Shown here: one piece after another, positions 11,301 through 20,400 of the stretch | Layout: the number at the start of each line of letters is the position of its first letter | Numbering within the stretch: the first letter of the stretch is position 1 | Origin: Loripinus fragilis | Lineage: Eukaryota; Mollusca; Bivalvia; Lucinida; Lucinidae | Assembly: GCA_964019695.1 (NCBI GenBank) | Contig: OZ026515.1 | Span: 134,474,549-134,538,548 of the forward strand | Length of the DNA stretch: 64,000 bases | Reading direction: 5' to 3' | Translations under genes and position numbers: made by a program | Notes under the pieces: model-generated | The model's database searches: none | What the model saw: the letters and a program-made list of their open reading frames with translations, nothing else | What the model was told of the DNA's origin: nothing

Positions 11301-11301
11301 A
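2326..11301 (+). CDS. UCHL5: UCHL5/UCH37 deubiquitinase, 3' coding part (5 exons)
   Basis: Five exons join in phase: 2326-2392, 3467-3566, 5381-5473, 6550-6648 and 11242-11301. Together they encode the end of the C12 ubiquitin hydrolase domain, the following linker helix and the C-terminal ULD/tail. Diagnostic segments are [11 protein letters not shown] after the catalytic domain and [15 protein letters not shown] in the ULD, then a Lys/Glu-rich tail. UCHL5 is a cysteine protease that trims ubiquitin at the 19S proteasome through RPN13/ADRM1 and also joins INO80 through NFRKB; the ULD and tail make those contacts. The first exon here starts with two bases completing a Gly codon, so the exon with the catalytic Cys, His and Asp lies upstream of the window. 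Every intron seen is GT-AG and repeat-rich; the last is 4.6 kb and holds MITEs and the fold-back cassette. Family assignment is from recognised motifs, not a database search. Confidence 0.93.
2454..2888 (+). mobile_element. Long-hairpin MITE (GAGGATCTTACATG family), copy 1
   Basis: A hairpin with arms of about 60 bases reads GATCTTACATG...AAAAGAGATAAAATGC / GCATTTTGTCTCTTTTA...AATGTAAGATTC around a GAGGCTTGCCGA loop. A 3' extension ends near CATATGATAA. A decayed partial copy precedes it at 2454-2575. Sister copies are at 6665-7000 and 55655-55991, and a fragment is at 33450-33560. The 60-75 residue frames over these hairpins are not genes. Confidence 0.72.
3467..3566 (+). CDS. UCHL5: UCHL5 exon: end of UCH domain and linker helix
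   Basis: The acceptor is TTTCAG at 3461-3466 and the donor is GTGAGG from 3567. The first base completes the Lys codon begun in the previous exon, and 33 full codons follow. The peptide contains [18 protein letters not shown] and then a charged helix ending in KELTAKSE. This is the most recognisable UCH37 signature in the window. The helix leads into the linker before the ULD. Confidence 0.93.
3936..4001 (+). repeat. Hairpin repeat, GCAAACAGTTTGGACC variant
   Basis: The left arm GCAAACAGTTTGGACCCAGA pairs with a right arm starting TGGGTCCAAACTGTTTG around a CCCAACAAAATGT tip. The same variant occurs at 4435-4503, 16451-16526, 52752-52821 and 58230-58301, each followed by CTGA..GGTATTCCTGAA-like sequence or its decay. 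The flanks differ from those of the other GCAAACAG hairpins. Confidence 0.75.
4115..4350. mobile_element. MITE with AGGCCTAAATGAAATATATG termini
   Basis: Arms of roughly 35 bases, beginning AGGC(C/T)TAAATGAAATATA and including TGTGTGGTTCCTGTTGC, lie at both ends in inverted orientation. The interior carries a repeated CTACCTACCCTAA. The element at 56376-56766 shares the TATGTGTGGTTC terminus and looks like a related family. Confidence 0.7.
4811..4878 (+). repeat. GCAAACAGTG hairpin with GATCAGACTGC tip
   Basis: The left arm GCAAACAGTGTGGACC and right arm GGGTCTACACTGTTTG enclose an inner palindrome GATCAGACTGCTCC / GGAGCAGTCTGATC. Comparable hairpins with this tip are at 12499-12564, 34222-34286, 34865-34917, 41048-41114, 41765-41831 and 56117-56183. 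See the finding on the shared stem. Confidence 0.8.
5059..5299 (+). mobile_element. GAGCCGTGACATG MITE, copy 1
   Basis: The first of eight copies of an approximately 240-bp element whose terminal inverted repeats begin TGAGCCGTGACATG and run about 33 bases through GATTTCCAACAATGTGG. Inside is a sub-hairpin (CAGACTGATCAGAGCCTTTGCT / AGCAAAGGCTC) and a conserved AAGCTTAAAAGGAGGCTG. This copy is decayed at the left end (GAGCTGCAACATGG). No open frame is kept between copies. Confidence 0.8.
5381..5473 (+). CDS. UCHL5: UCHL5 exon: linker coiled segment
   Basis: The acceptor is TTTTAG ending at 5380 and the donor is GTAAGT from 5474. The exon holds exactly 31 codons in phase 0. The product includes [20 protein letters not shown], equivalent to the amphipathic helix before the RRKHNYLP motif in UCHL5. 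Two MITEs of one family flank it at 5059-5299 and 5627-5866. Confidence 0.91.
5627..5866 (+). mobile_element. GAGCCGTGACATG MITE, copy 2
   Basis: The left end is perfect and the right end is decayed (ACATACCACAGCTCA). It lies in the same UCHL5 region as copy 1, with an exon between the two. Confidence 0.8.
6228..6420. mobile_element. AACATATGTTTTGGGT hairpin MITE
   Basis: The core is an inverted repeat of AACATATGTTGTGGGTACTC with CAAAAGAAC.GTCTC arms around a short tip. Outer arms are TTTCTTACTTCTTAGC.. and a TAGTTTATCTAAACCT end. Other copies are near 8195-8340, 10885-11015, 26098-26285, 30412-30605, 33837-34025, 36000-36115, 53390-53510, 56950-57020 and 61785-61970. In 36000-36115 and 56950-57020 only parts remain. 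Confidence 0.72.
6550..6648 (+). CDS. UCHL5: UCHL5 exon: ULD core helix
   Basis: The acceptor is TTTAG ending at 6549 and the donor is GTAAGA from 6649. The exon holds 33 codons in phase 0 and encodes [18 protein letters not shown] followed by [14 protein letters not shown]. This is the ULD segment that binds the DEUBAD domains of RPN13 and INO80G. A hairpin MITE starts 17 bases into the following intron. Confidence 0.94.
6665..7000 (+). mobile_element. Long-hairpin MITE (GAGGATCTTACATG family), copy 2
   Basis: It begins 17 bases after the donor of the UCHL5 exon that ends at 6648. The hairpin arms and the extension to TCATATGATAA match the copies at 2576-2888 and 55655-55991. Confidence 0.72.
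7374..7599. mobile_element. MITE with GCCTCG(T/A)CACGAGAAA termini
   Basis: Ends read GCCTCGTCACGAGAAAGCC and GGTTTTCTCGCGTCGAGGC. They continue inward as CTGTCTTCGGGGTTT / AAACCCCTGAAGACAG, about 33 bases in all. A central palindrome AGACTGTGCAGTCT is present at about 7528. The overlapping small frames on both strands follow from the inverted repeats. Confidence 0.7.
7815..7882. repeat. 68-bp near-perfect palindrome
   Basis: Two 34-base arms meet with no spacer at AAAACA|TGTTTT. I count one mismatch, in the outer ATTTT/AATTT. No other copy was seen in the window. Confidence 0.85.
8560..9201. other. Unique GC-richer part of the fold-back cassette
   Basis: Repeated GGCTCC and AAAACGGCTCC words and inverted GGAGCCGTTTT copies occur between 8640 and 8820, so local hairpins are likely. 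Frames at 8577-8786 and 8713-8967 are open but repetitive and lack recognisable domains. I cannot name the parent element. Confidence 0.5.
9337..10161. mobile_element. Non-autonomous hAT-like transposon, 825 bp
   Basis: The ends are TAGGGCTG and CAGCCCTA, a perfect 8-bp inverted repeat. The element is flanked by the 8-bp duplication TTGCTCAT (9329-9336 and 10162-10169). The uninterrupted target exists in the right arm of the same cassette (10640s, as ATGAGCAA), which proves the boundaries. An 8-bp duplication and this terminus fit the hAT superfamily. Sub-terminal GATCG/CGATC words are frequent. No transposase frame is present. Confidence 0.88.
11242..11301 (+). CDS. UCHL5: UCHL5 terminal exon: basic KEKE-like tail
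   Basis: The acceptor reads AAACAG and ends at 11241. Nineteen codons and a TGA at 11299-11301 follow. The peptide [19 protein letters not shown] corresponds to the Lys/Glu-rich tail that follows LVEK in UCHL5 and contacts RPN13. I see no clear AATAAA close downstream, so the transcript end is not placed. Because the exon is short and low in complexity, its assignment depends on phase and position. Confidence 0.86.
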   Translation, partial: AKEKAAKRKEEKEKVKAGK

Positions 11302-11561
11302 GAGCTTCTTGTAGTTGTTCCAGGCAAGTTTATCACGAGGTAAGATATTGGCTTGATTATTAGTTAAAGCTATAAGGTGTCAATAGTACACAATCAAACA
11401 CTTCTTGTTTGATAGCCCAAGAAATAGTACCTTTTAAAAATTTGGCACTTGATATGAAGTTTCTTTGCCCTTTCTGTGGTAAGACTTTAAATTTACCTTT
11501 GATTATAAACTTACCTGTGATTAACCCGTTGTATACTGAAAACCCCTAAACAGATACTTTT

Positions 11562-11628
11562 GCAAACAGTGAAGACCTGGATGGAATGCCACAGAAGGTG
11601 GCATTCCATCAAGGTCTACACTTTTTGT
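11562..11628 (+). repeat. GCAAACAGTG hairpin with GGAATGCCAC tip
   Basis: The stem is GCAAACAGTGAAGACC / GGTCTACAC, with an inner palindrome GATGGAATGCCAC / GTGGCATTCCATC. The GAAATGC-type tip also occurs at 15085-15148, 15392-15458, 40706-40771 and 53666-53732. Upstream is CCCCTAAACAG.TACTTTT in several copies. Confidence 0.78.
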
Positions 11629-11710
11629 TGAGGTCTAAACAATTTTCAGGGACAGAGCACATGTACAGAACAATTTGGAAATTCCGATCTGTGACCCATT
11701 AAAATATCGG

Positions 11711-12032
11711 ACCAGGCGGCAAAACGCAGTCGTTAACTGTCTGACTACAGATGCCTGTCTGACTGCAGATCCAGGGGTCGCGAGTTTGATCCCGGCCCGG
11801 TCCCATACTTAAGTGGAGATTGATCATGAAATAATTGCTACAGTCATTCTCCTTCCTTCCGCTGATTCATTTGAGAAGGAGTGTTGTCAGTTACAAGCAA
11901 AAGTATGTGCACGAAGTACAGGTTAACTGCTTCTTCATGCTTACCCAGGAAAATGTTTGGTTCGGTGAACTGACTGTCCCGACATGACCATAGCTGTTTA
12001 CTGGGACATAAAGCAACAAAACAAACAAAACC
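11711..12032 (+). mobile_element. tRNA-derived SINE, family 2, copy 1
   Basis: A tRNA-like head carries a B-box-like GCGAGTTTGATCCCGG and ends in an (ACAAA)n tail. The body includes CTCCTTCCTTCCGCTGATTC and a GGGACATAAAGCAACAAAAC tail start. The length of about 322 bp matches the reverse copy nested at 38431-40197 once its insert is ignored. A third, shorter reverse copy is at 59856-60117. Confidence 0.78.
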
Positions 12033-12709
12033 CCTTAAAATATATAATGGGCTAACCCATCATTATCACTTTTATATGCATGGGAGAAACCATCATAATA
12101 CAAAGGGTTAAGCTATGATGTGTGTTTATCATGCTCATGATTTGCAGCAGATATTTTGAAATTTTATTCAATTAATACTCAACATTTCATGTAAATTATC
12201 TACCTGCAAACAACCCACAAGAAATGATTTTCCTCCAAAAATCAAGAAAGAGATCACATTTATAATCTGCTGCAGTGCTTTAAGGGTTAAATTGTTCTCG
12301 TTCACTTTTTTGTCTGATAAAAATAATAGAATAAACATTTGATATCATTAGTATGTCAGATCATTATCAAATATTGCATAAGAAAATTGTTGGTACAAAT
12401 GTAAATAGAAATCCACTTAACCCGCCAATATTTTATTGATCTAGAATATGCTTGTTACATCTGCTGAATATGTACTCCAAACTAATTTAATCATGGGTGC
12501 AAACTATGAACCCTGATCAGACTGCTCCTTAGGGAGCAGTCTGATCTGTGTTCATATTGTTTGCAATAAAGGCTACCAAATAACATAATCAGACGAGAGA
12601 GCAGACAACAGTTGTCATGAATTGGGGGAAAGGGGTTAACACTGAAAAGGGAAAAAACATGTGTGTTTGGTTAAGAGAAACTGTGTTGTTGTTGTTGTTG
12701 TTGTTTTTT

Positions 12710-14562
12710 ATGCCCCCAAAGGAACTTTGGGAGGCAAATAGTAATCGCACTGTCTGTCCGTGTGTCCGTCTGTCCGTCCCGCTTTCATGTCCGGTCCATA
12801 TCTCCTATATTCTTTGAGGTAGGAATTCCAAATTTGGTGTGTGGATGCATCTTTGGATGACGGAGTGTCGCATACCATTTTGGGGTCACTGTGACCTTGA
12901 CCTCTGACCTAGTTTTAAGAATAATCGTGTCCGGAGCATATCTCTTATATTATTTGAGGTAGGAATCTCAAATTTGGTGTGTGGATGCATCTTGGGATGA
13001 CGAAGTGTCGCGTACAATAATTGGGTCACTGTGACCTTGAACTTGACCTATGACCTAGTTTCTAGAAACTGCATTGAGTCTGGTGCATATCTCCTATATT
13101 CTTTGAGGTAGGAATTCCAAATTTGGTGTGTGGATACATCTTGGGATAACGGAGTGTCGCATACCATTTTCGGGTCACTGTGACCTTGACGCTGACCTAG
13201 TTTTTAGAAGAATCGTGTCCTTAGCATATCTCTTATATTATTTGAGGAAGGAATCTCAAATTCAGTGTGTGGATGCATCTTGGACTGACGAAGTGTCGCA
13301 TACCATAATTGGGTCACTGTGATCTTGAACTTGACCTCTGACCTAGTTTCTAGTAACTGCATTGAGTCTGGTGCATATCTCATATTCTTTGAGATAGGAA
13401 TTCCAACTTTGGTGTGTAAATATATCTTGGGATGACAGGGTGTCACATACCATTTTAAGGTCAATGTGACCTTGACCTCTGACCTAGATTTAAGAATTAT
13501 TGTGTCCCGAGCATATATCTTATATTCTTTGAGTGAGGAATTCCAAATTTGGTGTGTGGATGCATCTTGGGATAGCGGAGTGTCATGTACCATTTTTGGG
13601 TCACTGTGACCTTGACCCCTGACCTAGTTTTAGAATAATCATGTCCATAGCATATCTCTGTGTTATTTGAGGTAGGAATCTCAAATTTGGTGTGTGGATG
13701 CATCTTGGACTGAGGAAGTGTCACCTCACATATTTGGGTCACTGTGATCTTGAACTTGACCTCTGACCTAGTTTCTAGAAACCGCATTGAGTCTGGTGCA
13801 TATCTCCTATAGGAATTCCAACTTTGATGTGTAAATACATCTTGGGATGATGGGGTGTCACATACCATTTTAGGTCAATGTGACCTTGACCTCTGACCTA
13901 GTTTTAAGAATTATTGTGTCCCGAGCATATCCCTTATATTCTTTGAGTGAGGAATTCCAAATTTGGTGTGTGGATGCATCTTGGGATAGAGGAGTGTCCT
14001 GTACCATTTTTGGGTCACTGTGACCTTGACCTCTGACCTAGTTTTAGAATAACCATGTCCAGAGGATATTTCTTATATTATTTGAGGTAGGAATCTCAAA
14101 TTTGGTGTGTGGATGCATCTTGGGATGAGGAAGTGTCTCTTACCATAATTAAGTCACTGTGACCTTGAACTTGACCTCTGACCTAGTTTCTAGAAACTGG
14201 TGCATATCTCCTATATTCTTTGAAATAGGAATTCCAAATTTGGTATGTAAATGCATCTTGAATGCCATAGTGTCACAAACTATTTTAGGGTCACTGTGAC
14301 CTTGACCTCTGACCTAGTTTTCGAGATATCGTGTCCAGAGCATATCTGCTATATTATTTGATGTAGGTTTCCCAAATTCGGGGTGGTGATTCCTCTTGGG
14401 ATGGCGGAGTGGTGCATACCATTTTGAGTCACTTTGACTTTGACATTGATTTCTGGCCTCATTTCTAGGTTTTTCGTGCTATATTACAGCTATCTTTCCT
14501 CAAATGTGTCTTATGCTAGACCAATTCCTTTGGGGGCATTCGTCACATGTTTGTGACATTTT
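12710..14562 (-). mobile_element. Helentron-like (pearl-type) element with 12 tandem monomers
   Basis: Sub-terminal repeats are TGCCCCCAAAGG (12711-12722) and CCTTTGGGGGCA (14527-14538). A GTCTGTCCGT-type microsatellite follows the left one. A terminal hairpin GTCACA-TGTT-TGTGAC (14542-14557) follows the right one. Between them are 12 monomers of about 140 bp. This order (microsatellite, tandem core, sub-terminal repeat, 3' hairpin) is that of Helentron-associated non-autonomous elements. It sits inside a (GTT)n tract present on both sides. The peptide-like frames on the minus strand only echo the repeats. Confidence 0.75.
12790..14480 (+). repeat. Tandem monomer array with higher-order periods
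   Basis: Monomers carry AATTTGGTGTGTGGATGCATC and GTCACTGTGACCTTGA. They alternate between a type with ATTCCAAATTT and a type with ATCTCAAATTT plus TTGAACTTGACC. Monomers 1-4 alternate as a dimer, while 5-7 and 8-10 form two copies of a trimer. Confidence 0.8.
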
Positions 14563-15059
14563 TTGTTGTTGTTGTTGTTTTGTTGTTGTTGTTGTTATTG
14601 TTGGGTTTGTTTTGTTTGTTTTGTTTTTTTTTTGGGGGGGGGGGGTTCAAAACATTTATTACCTAAATGATATTAACTGGAGACAGTCCACATCCAAGGG
14701 CTATAACTCCCAACATTTTTCTTTATACTTCAGGACCAACGATGTTGTGAAGAGCTTCAGCCTATTTACTGAAAAGGCCATGTCATTCAAGGTCCAGTTG
14801 TTCTCAACATTGTTAGCTGAACAAACTTATTATTAAGCCATATTTATTTTTTAAAACTTGAATGCACAGATACTTTTTAGAAAGTTTAAGTAAGTTATGA
14901 TCTGCGACACTGATTTATTTTCAATTTCTGCATTTGAATACAGTTGCATCTTGATAGCTTAAGGATGCTCTCAGATCATAAGATCACATAAAATGCTTGC
15001 ATCTTGATCTGAGCACACACACTTCACATGATAGTGAGCATCAAACATAGTCACAGTTC

Positions 15060-15680
15060 AGGAAACTCCTAAATGAGTACTTTTGCAAACAGTGAAGACC
15101 GAGATGAAGTGCAGCATAATGCTGAATTTCATCAGGTTCTGCACTGTTAAGGTAAAAAAAAGATCTGCAAACAAAAAAAATACAATTTCCTCTGAAAATA
15201 ATAACCTGACATCCCTATATATGTACAATGGACTATCCCAAGTTTATTGTATCAAACTGGAAGGAAGAATCCATTAGTATATAAAGGGTTAATATGTACT
15301 TATAAAGCTCAATATTTCAGATTGTTGGCTATTGTTAGTGCAGTAGTGCTTTAACCATTTGAGGACTGAAGACCCTTAAACAGGTAGTTTGGCAAACAGT
15401 GAAGACCCAGTTGAAATGCCACTTAATGTGGCATTTCATCAGGGCCTCCACTGTTTGCTAAAACAAAATAGATCGTCTGAGAAAGAAAACAATTTATTTG
15501 GGGGGGGGGGGGGGGGGGGGGGGGGAATGTAACCTTTGACCCATTTATATATACAATGGACCATCATGACTCTTTTGTATGTAGCTTTAAAGAAAATTCC
15601 ATTGGTCTGATAAGCGTTTTTGTAAAGCCCACAATTTCAGGTTGTTGGCTATTGTTAGTGAAGTAGGGTCTTTAATTTGC
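15060..15680 (+). repeat. Two tandem copies of a ~310-bp hairpin repeat
   Basis: Each copy holds a GCAAACAGTGAAGACC hairpin, then a TATA.ACAATGGAC.AT block, then TTTCAG.TTGTTGGCTATTG. A 26-base poly-G tract (15500-15525) sits in the second. The same repeat is found at about 38280-38430 continuing at 40198-40500. Confidence 0.72.
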
Positions 15681-16879
15681 TTAATATGGCCAATGGAGTA
15701 TTTTAAGCACACTGGGCATTAATTTATTAAATACAGCAACAGCATCGAGTGCTGACTTTGGGGATTTTGCCCCTAATGTGTTCTCTGGCACTCCTTATAA
15801 TTTGAATTTTAAATTCTTTTTTGAATCAAATTTATTTCTTGTTTAAAATATGTTGTAAAAATTGAAAAAATAAAGTATTAAACTTAAAATTCACAAAGAT
15901 TTGTTTTTTCTTAAATGGAATATAAACCTGTTCAAGCTAACCAACCAGACCCCATACATGTGAATCCATGAAAATAAATTATGCATGTGGAGATTTAGGA
16001 GAAATAGATTCCCTCTCACTTCTCTTTATTTTCAACAGAGAAAGAAGGTTTACTGTATAGAACATTGAAAACAATCCAAAATTAAAATCAAAACTTATTA
16101 AAAGCCACTAAACTCTTCCCTCGCCCAGAAGTAAACAGAAATGTACAGCTTTATATTCAGCAAGAAAAAATATGCAGGAAATCTTTAGGTAGGGGTAGAC
16201 ACATCAAGATTATTTACATTGTAAAAAAGGTTTTTATTTGGATTTCGACATGTACACAACCTAGTTTCAAAACTTGGACACATTGTAGTTAACTGTTACT
16301 TGAAGAAAATAATTTGAGACAACTACTATGAAAATGGTAAATTTCAAAAGCAACCAGCAAAGGCTTAGATGAGGCTTTACAGACCCAAGGTGCTGTGGTG
16401 TCCTATGAATCAAGTTTCAATAAACTCTTTCCCCACTTTTGTCACCCGACGATAACCTTTGCAAACAGTTTAAATCAAGATCAGGCTCGACTTCCTGTCG
16501 GGCCTCATCTGGAACCAAACTGACGCTCTGACTTTGGATTTGGATAAATACGTTGTAGGGCCTTTCAGCATATGTGCAACGGAAGAGAGCTGGGAAGAAT
16601 ATTAGTCCCAGTGAGAAGCTGCTTTCCTGAGCTTTGCACATAAAATACTGTCTTCAAGGTGGTACCAGTCTATTACAGTTTTTGGGAAGAATGAATTCCC
16701 TAATGTTTATCAGTGTCTTCATTGCTCGGAAATGCCTAAATCAGCTTACTTGCAAAGTAGTACACAGTTCCTGGAGTAATAAACGTATACTTCGAGTATA
16801 ATTGCATCTAATTTGGAGTAATTGTTGATTTGAGATAATAGACCTGCCCGACAGTTGTTGTTCTTCCTGATTACCTGTA

Positions 16880-16981
16880 CTACAAGTACTGCAAAAGATT
16901 TTTCCTATGCATTGTGCGAATAATACCACTTGTATTTTGATCCTATTTACCACAGCGATCGTTCTTTGCATTCATATTGCA

Positions 16982-17037
<56 letters not shown>

Positions 17038-17173
17038 CAAGTAGTGCCAAAGATTTTTTCTATGCATTGTGCGATTAATATCACTTTTATGTTGATTCTA
17101 TTTACAATAGCGATCGTTGTTTGCATTCGTATTGAATCACACACACGCACACACACACACTCACACACACACA

Positions 17174-17229
<56 letters not shown>

Positions 17230-17330
17230 CTACAAGTAGTACCAAAGATTTTTCCTATGCATTGTGCGATTAATACCATTTATATGTTGATCTTATTTAC
17301 CATAGCGACCGTTGTTTCCTTTCGTATTGC

Positions 17331-17385
<55 letters not shown>
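16880..17385. repeat. Tandem repeat with three (CA)n microsatellites
   Basis: A unit of about 95 bp (TACAAGTAGT.CCAAAGATTTTTCC ... GCATTC.TATTG) is repeated three times. Each ends in a (CA)n run: 16985-17034, about 17141-17224 and about 17333-17383. The long frames here encode only dipeptide repeats. Confidence 0.9.
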
Positions 17386-17449
17386 ATTCAATTCAAATAA
17401 ACGTCATACGAGGTACCCTCCATTTATTTTAATATGATCTTTTTTCTGT

Positions 17450-20400
17450 TAATTGTTTTAGTTTGTATTGTTTGCTCCTTGGATGTGGGGATGGGGGTCC
17501 CGGTGCAGCAGGTTTCCAATTTTCAATTACTGGTTGGCTTGGTGTCTGTCTTCGTTTTCTTATTTCTTATAAACGAGATTACTTAAAAAGTCATTGAATT
17601 CAATAGGAAAAACGAAGCCAGCCATCATGCCAGTATATCGTCGCATGTGTCATTATAACATTTGCGTACATCTCTTGTTTCTCTTTGCCTTACAAAGTAA
17701 AACTCTGTGTACCTACTCAATCTTACATTTGTCATTAGAGAACATAAATCCGAAATTAAGACCGATTGGCCAACTTCAGCGCGTAAAACCTGGCAAAGCA
17801 TGTACGTCAAATACCAGGTTTACCGTAATCAGTATGTGTATTCTAGCAATTCTAACTTTAATAACATGGCTTTCTCTTCTCTTGCTATGTTCAGGTGATA
17901 TACAACCTAACCCTGGTCCATCTTCCATATCTTCAATATCATCGGCTAGTAATCCCTCAAACTCATCAAATATTTCAAATGATATTATAAGCTCCTTAAG
18001 CATAAATCATAACTTATCGTTCGTCCAGTACAATGTACAAAGCATTCTTAATAAACTAGATATCTTACAAACCGAACTGTTCGAATTCGACATACTTGCT
18101 TTCAGCGAAACGTGGCTAAATCAATCGATCTCATCTGACGACTTACTATTTAAATCATTCAACAGACCAGAACGTAAAGACAGAGTAGGGGATAGTCACG
18201 GTGGCGTAATGGTTTATGTTAAGGAAGGGATATACTACAAGCGTAGAGACGATCTTGAAATCCGAGAAATAGAATGTATATGGATTGAAGTTGCAAATCA
18301 CAACAAACGTATTCTTTTCGCATTGTTTTATAGGCCACCAAATTCAAACATGAGCTACCTTAATGATATCGAAGATTCCATTGCACTAGCTATTGACACA
18401 GGTATATCAGAAATTATAATTACTGGCGATCTCAACTTAAATTTCTTGTCATCCCCAACGAGGCGAAAAATTGAAGCATTATGTACTCAATTTATGCTCT
18501 TTCAGTCAATCACTCAACCAACACACTTTACTGAAACCTCTTCCTCCCTAATCGATGTAATTCTTGTAAGTAATAAAGATCACTTAGTGATTAGTGGGGT
18601 AGGTGATCCCTTTCTGCATCAAGAATTAAGATATCATTGTCCTGTATTTGGTATACTGAAATTTTCTAAGCCCAAAGTTAAAGCATTTAAACGGCATATC
18701 TGGAGCTATGACAAAGGTAATTATGAACTTCTGCGTAACAAAGCCCGAGACACAGATTGGGATTCCTTGAGGGATGAAAATATAGACACTTATGCAACTA
18801 ATATTAGCAACTCAATCCTTACAATCGCATCTGAATGTATACCAAATAAAAGCATCACGGTTAAACCATCTGATCCGCCATGGATAACTTCAGGTTTAAA
18901 GCGTCAAATACGTAAGCGTAGAAGAGCCTACAGAAAAGCTAAGGCAACTAACCTATCACATCACTGGGCAAAATTCAAAAGACTACGTAATGAAGTAACT
19001 ACACTGATCAGAAATTGCAAACAACAGCACACAGACAAAATAACACAAAAACTCAAATCTGAAAACCTATCCTCAAAAGATTGGTGGTCTACTCTTAAGG
19101 CATTTATCTCCCCTCACACACATTCTGATATCCCACCTCTCGAATCAAATGGCAATGTATATACCAATGAAATAGATAAGGCCAACCTTCTGAACGATCA
19201 TTTTCAAAGTCAAACCATTCTGAATGAGCAAAATGCTATACTCCCTCCTCTAACTCCCCCAGCATATCACACGCAATTGAATTCAATTATTCTTACTCCG
19301 CTAGAAGTTGAATCCACTCTCCAAACATTGAAAGTTGGAAAGGCCTCTGGTCCAAACGGTCTCAACAATCGCATTTTGCGTGAACTGTCTTCGCAATTAG
19401 CTTCACCTTTCTGTTCTCTTTTTAATCAATCACTGCGCTTAGGAATTATGCCAGCTAGTTACAAGGAAGCAAATGTATGCCCAGTTCCTAAGAAGGGAGA
19501 TTTATCCCTAACATCTAATTATAGACCTATATCTCTTCTCAATTCAGAGAGCAAAGTCTTTGAAAAAACTATCTTTAAACACCTGTACAATCATCTTCAA
19601 GAAAATAATATGCTGTCGTCTTTTCAATCTGGTTTTATTCCTGGAGTCTCAACTATAAATCAGTTAACCTATTTGTATCATACCTTTTGTGAAGCATTAG
19701 ACTCTGGAAAAGAGGTAAGGGCCGTCTTCTGTGACATCAGCAAAGCTTTTGATCGTGTTTGGCACGCTGGACTCCTATACAAACTTGAAGCAGCTGGTGT
19801 CACAGGAGAGGTTCTTAACTGGTTCAAAAGTTATCTCTCTGACAGACGACAACGTGTTATTCTTCCAGGTGTATCATCTGTCTGGAACTTTATCAGAGCA
19901 GGTGTGCCTCAGGGATCTATTCTAGGGCCTCTTCTCTTTCTTCTCTTCATAAATGACATAGTTAATGGCATTGACTCTAACATACGTTTATTCGCAGATG
20001 ACACTAGTCTCTTCATCATTGTAGACAATGCTCCTTATGCAGCTGCTTGCTTAAATTTCGATTTAGATAGAATAACTCGATGGGCTGCCACGTGGCTTGT
20101 TACTTTTAACCCATCTAAAACAGAGGCACTCTTACTCTCAAGAAAATTAAACACTATACATCACCCACCGCTATATATGGAAAATGTGCAAATCCAGGAA
20201 GTTAAATCCCACAAACACTTAGGTCTATATCTGTCAAGCGATTGCAGCTGGCATCAACACATAAACTATATAAAAGACAAGGCATGGTTAAGAATTAATA
20301 TAATGAGGAAACTTAAATTCAAACTGGATAGAAAATCACTAGAAACAATATACACAACATTCATAAGACCATTACTAGAATATGGGGATAATATATGGGA

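Noticed and set aside
13204..13868. Minus-strand frames with repeated peptides
   Set aside because: They echo the tandem monomers of the Helentron-like element; the frame breaks between monomers.
14504..14836. 110-residue frame, possibly an exon after 14730
   Set aside because: The first half is translated (GTT)n and poly-G DNA; the second half shows no recognisable motif and no supporting splice partner.
16930..17400. 156-residue frame rich in His-Thr and its minus-strand Cys-Val partner
   Set aside because: Both are translations of (CA)n microsatellites in a tandem repeat.
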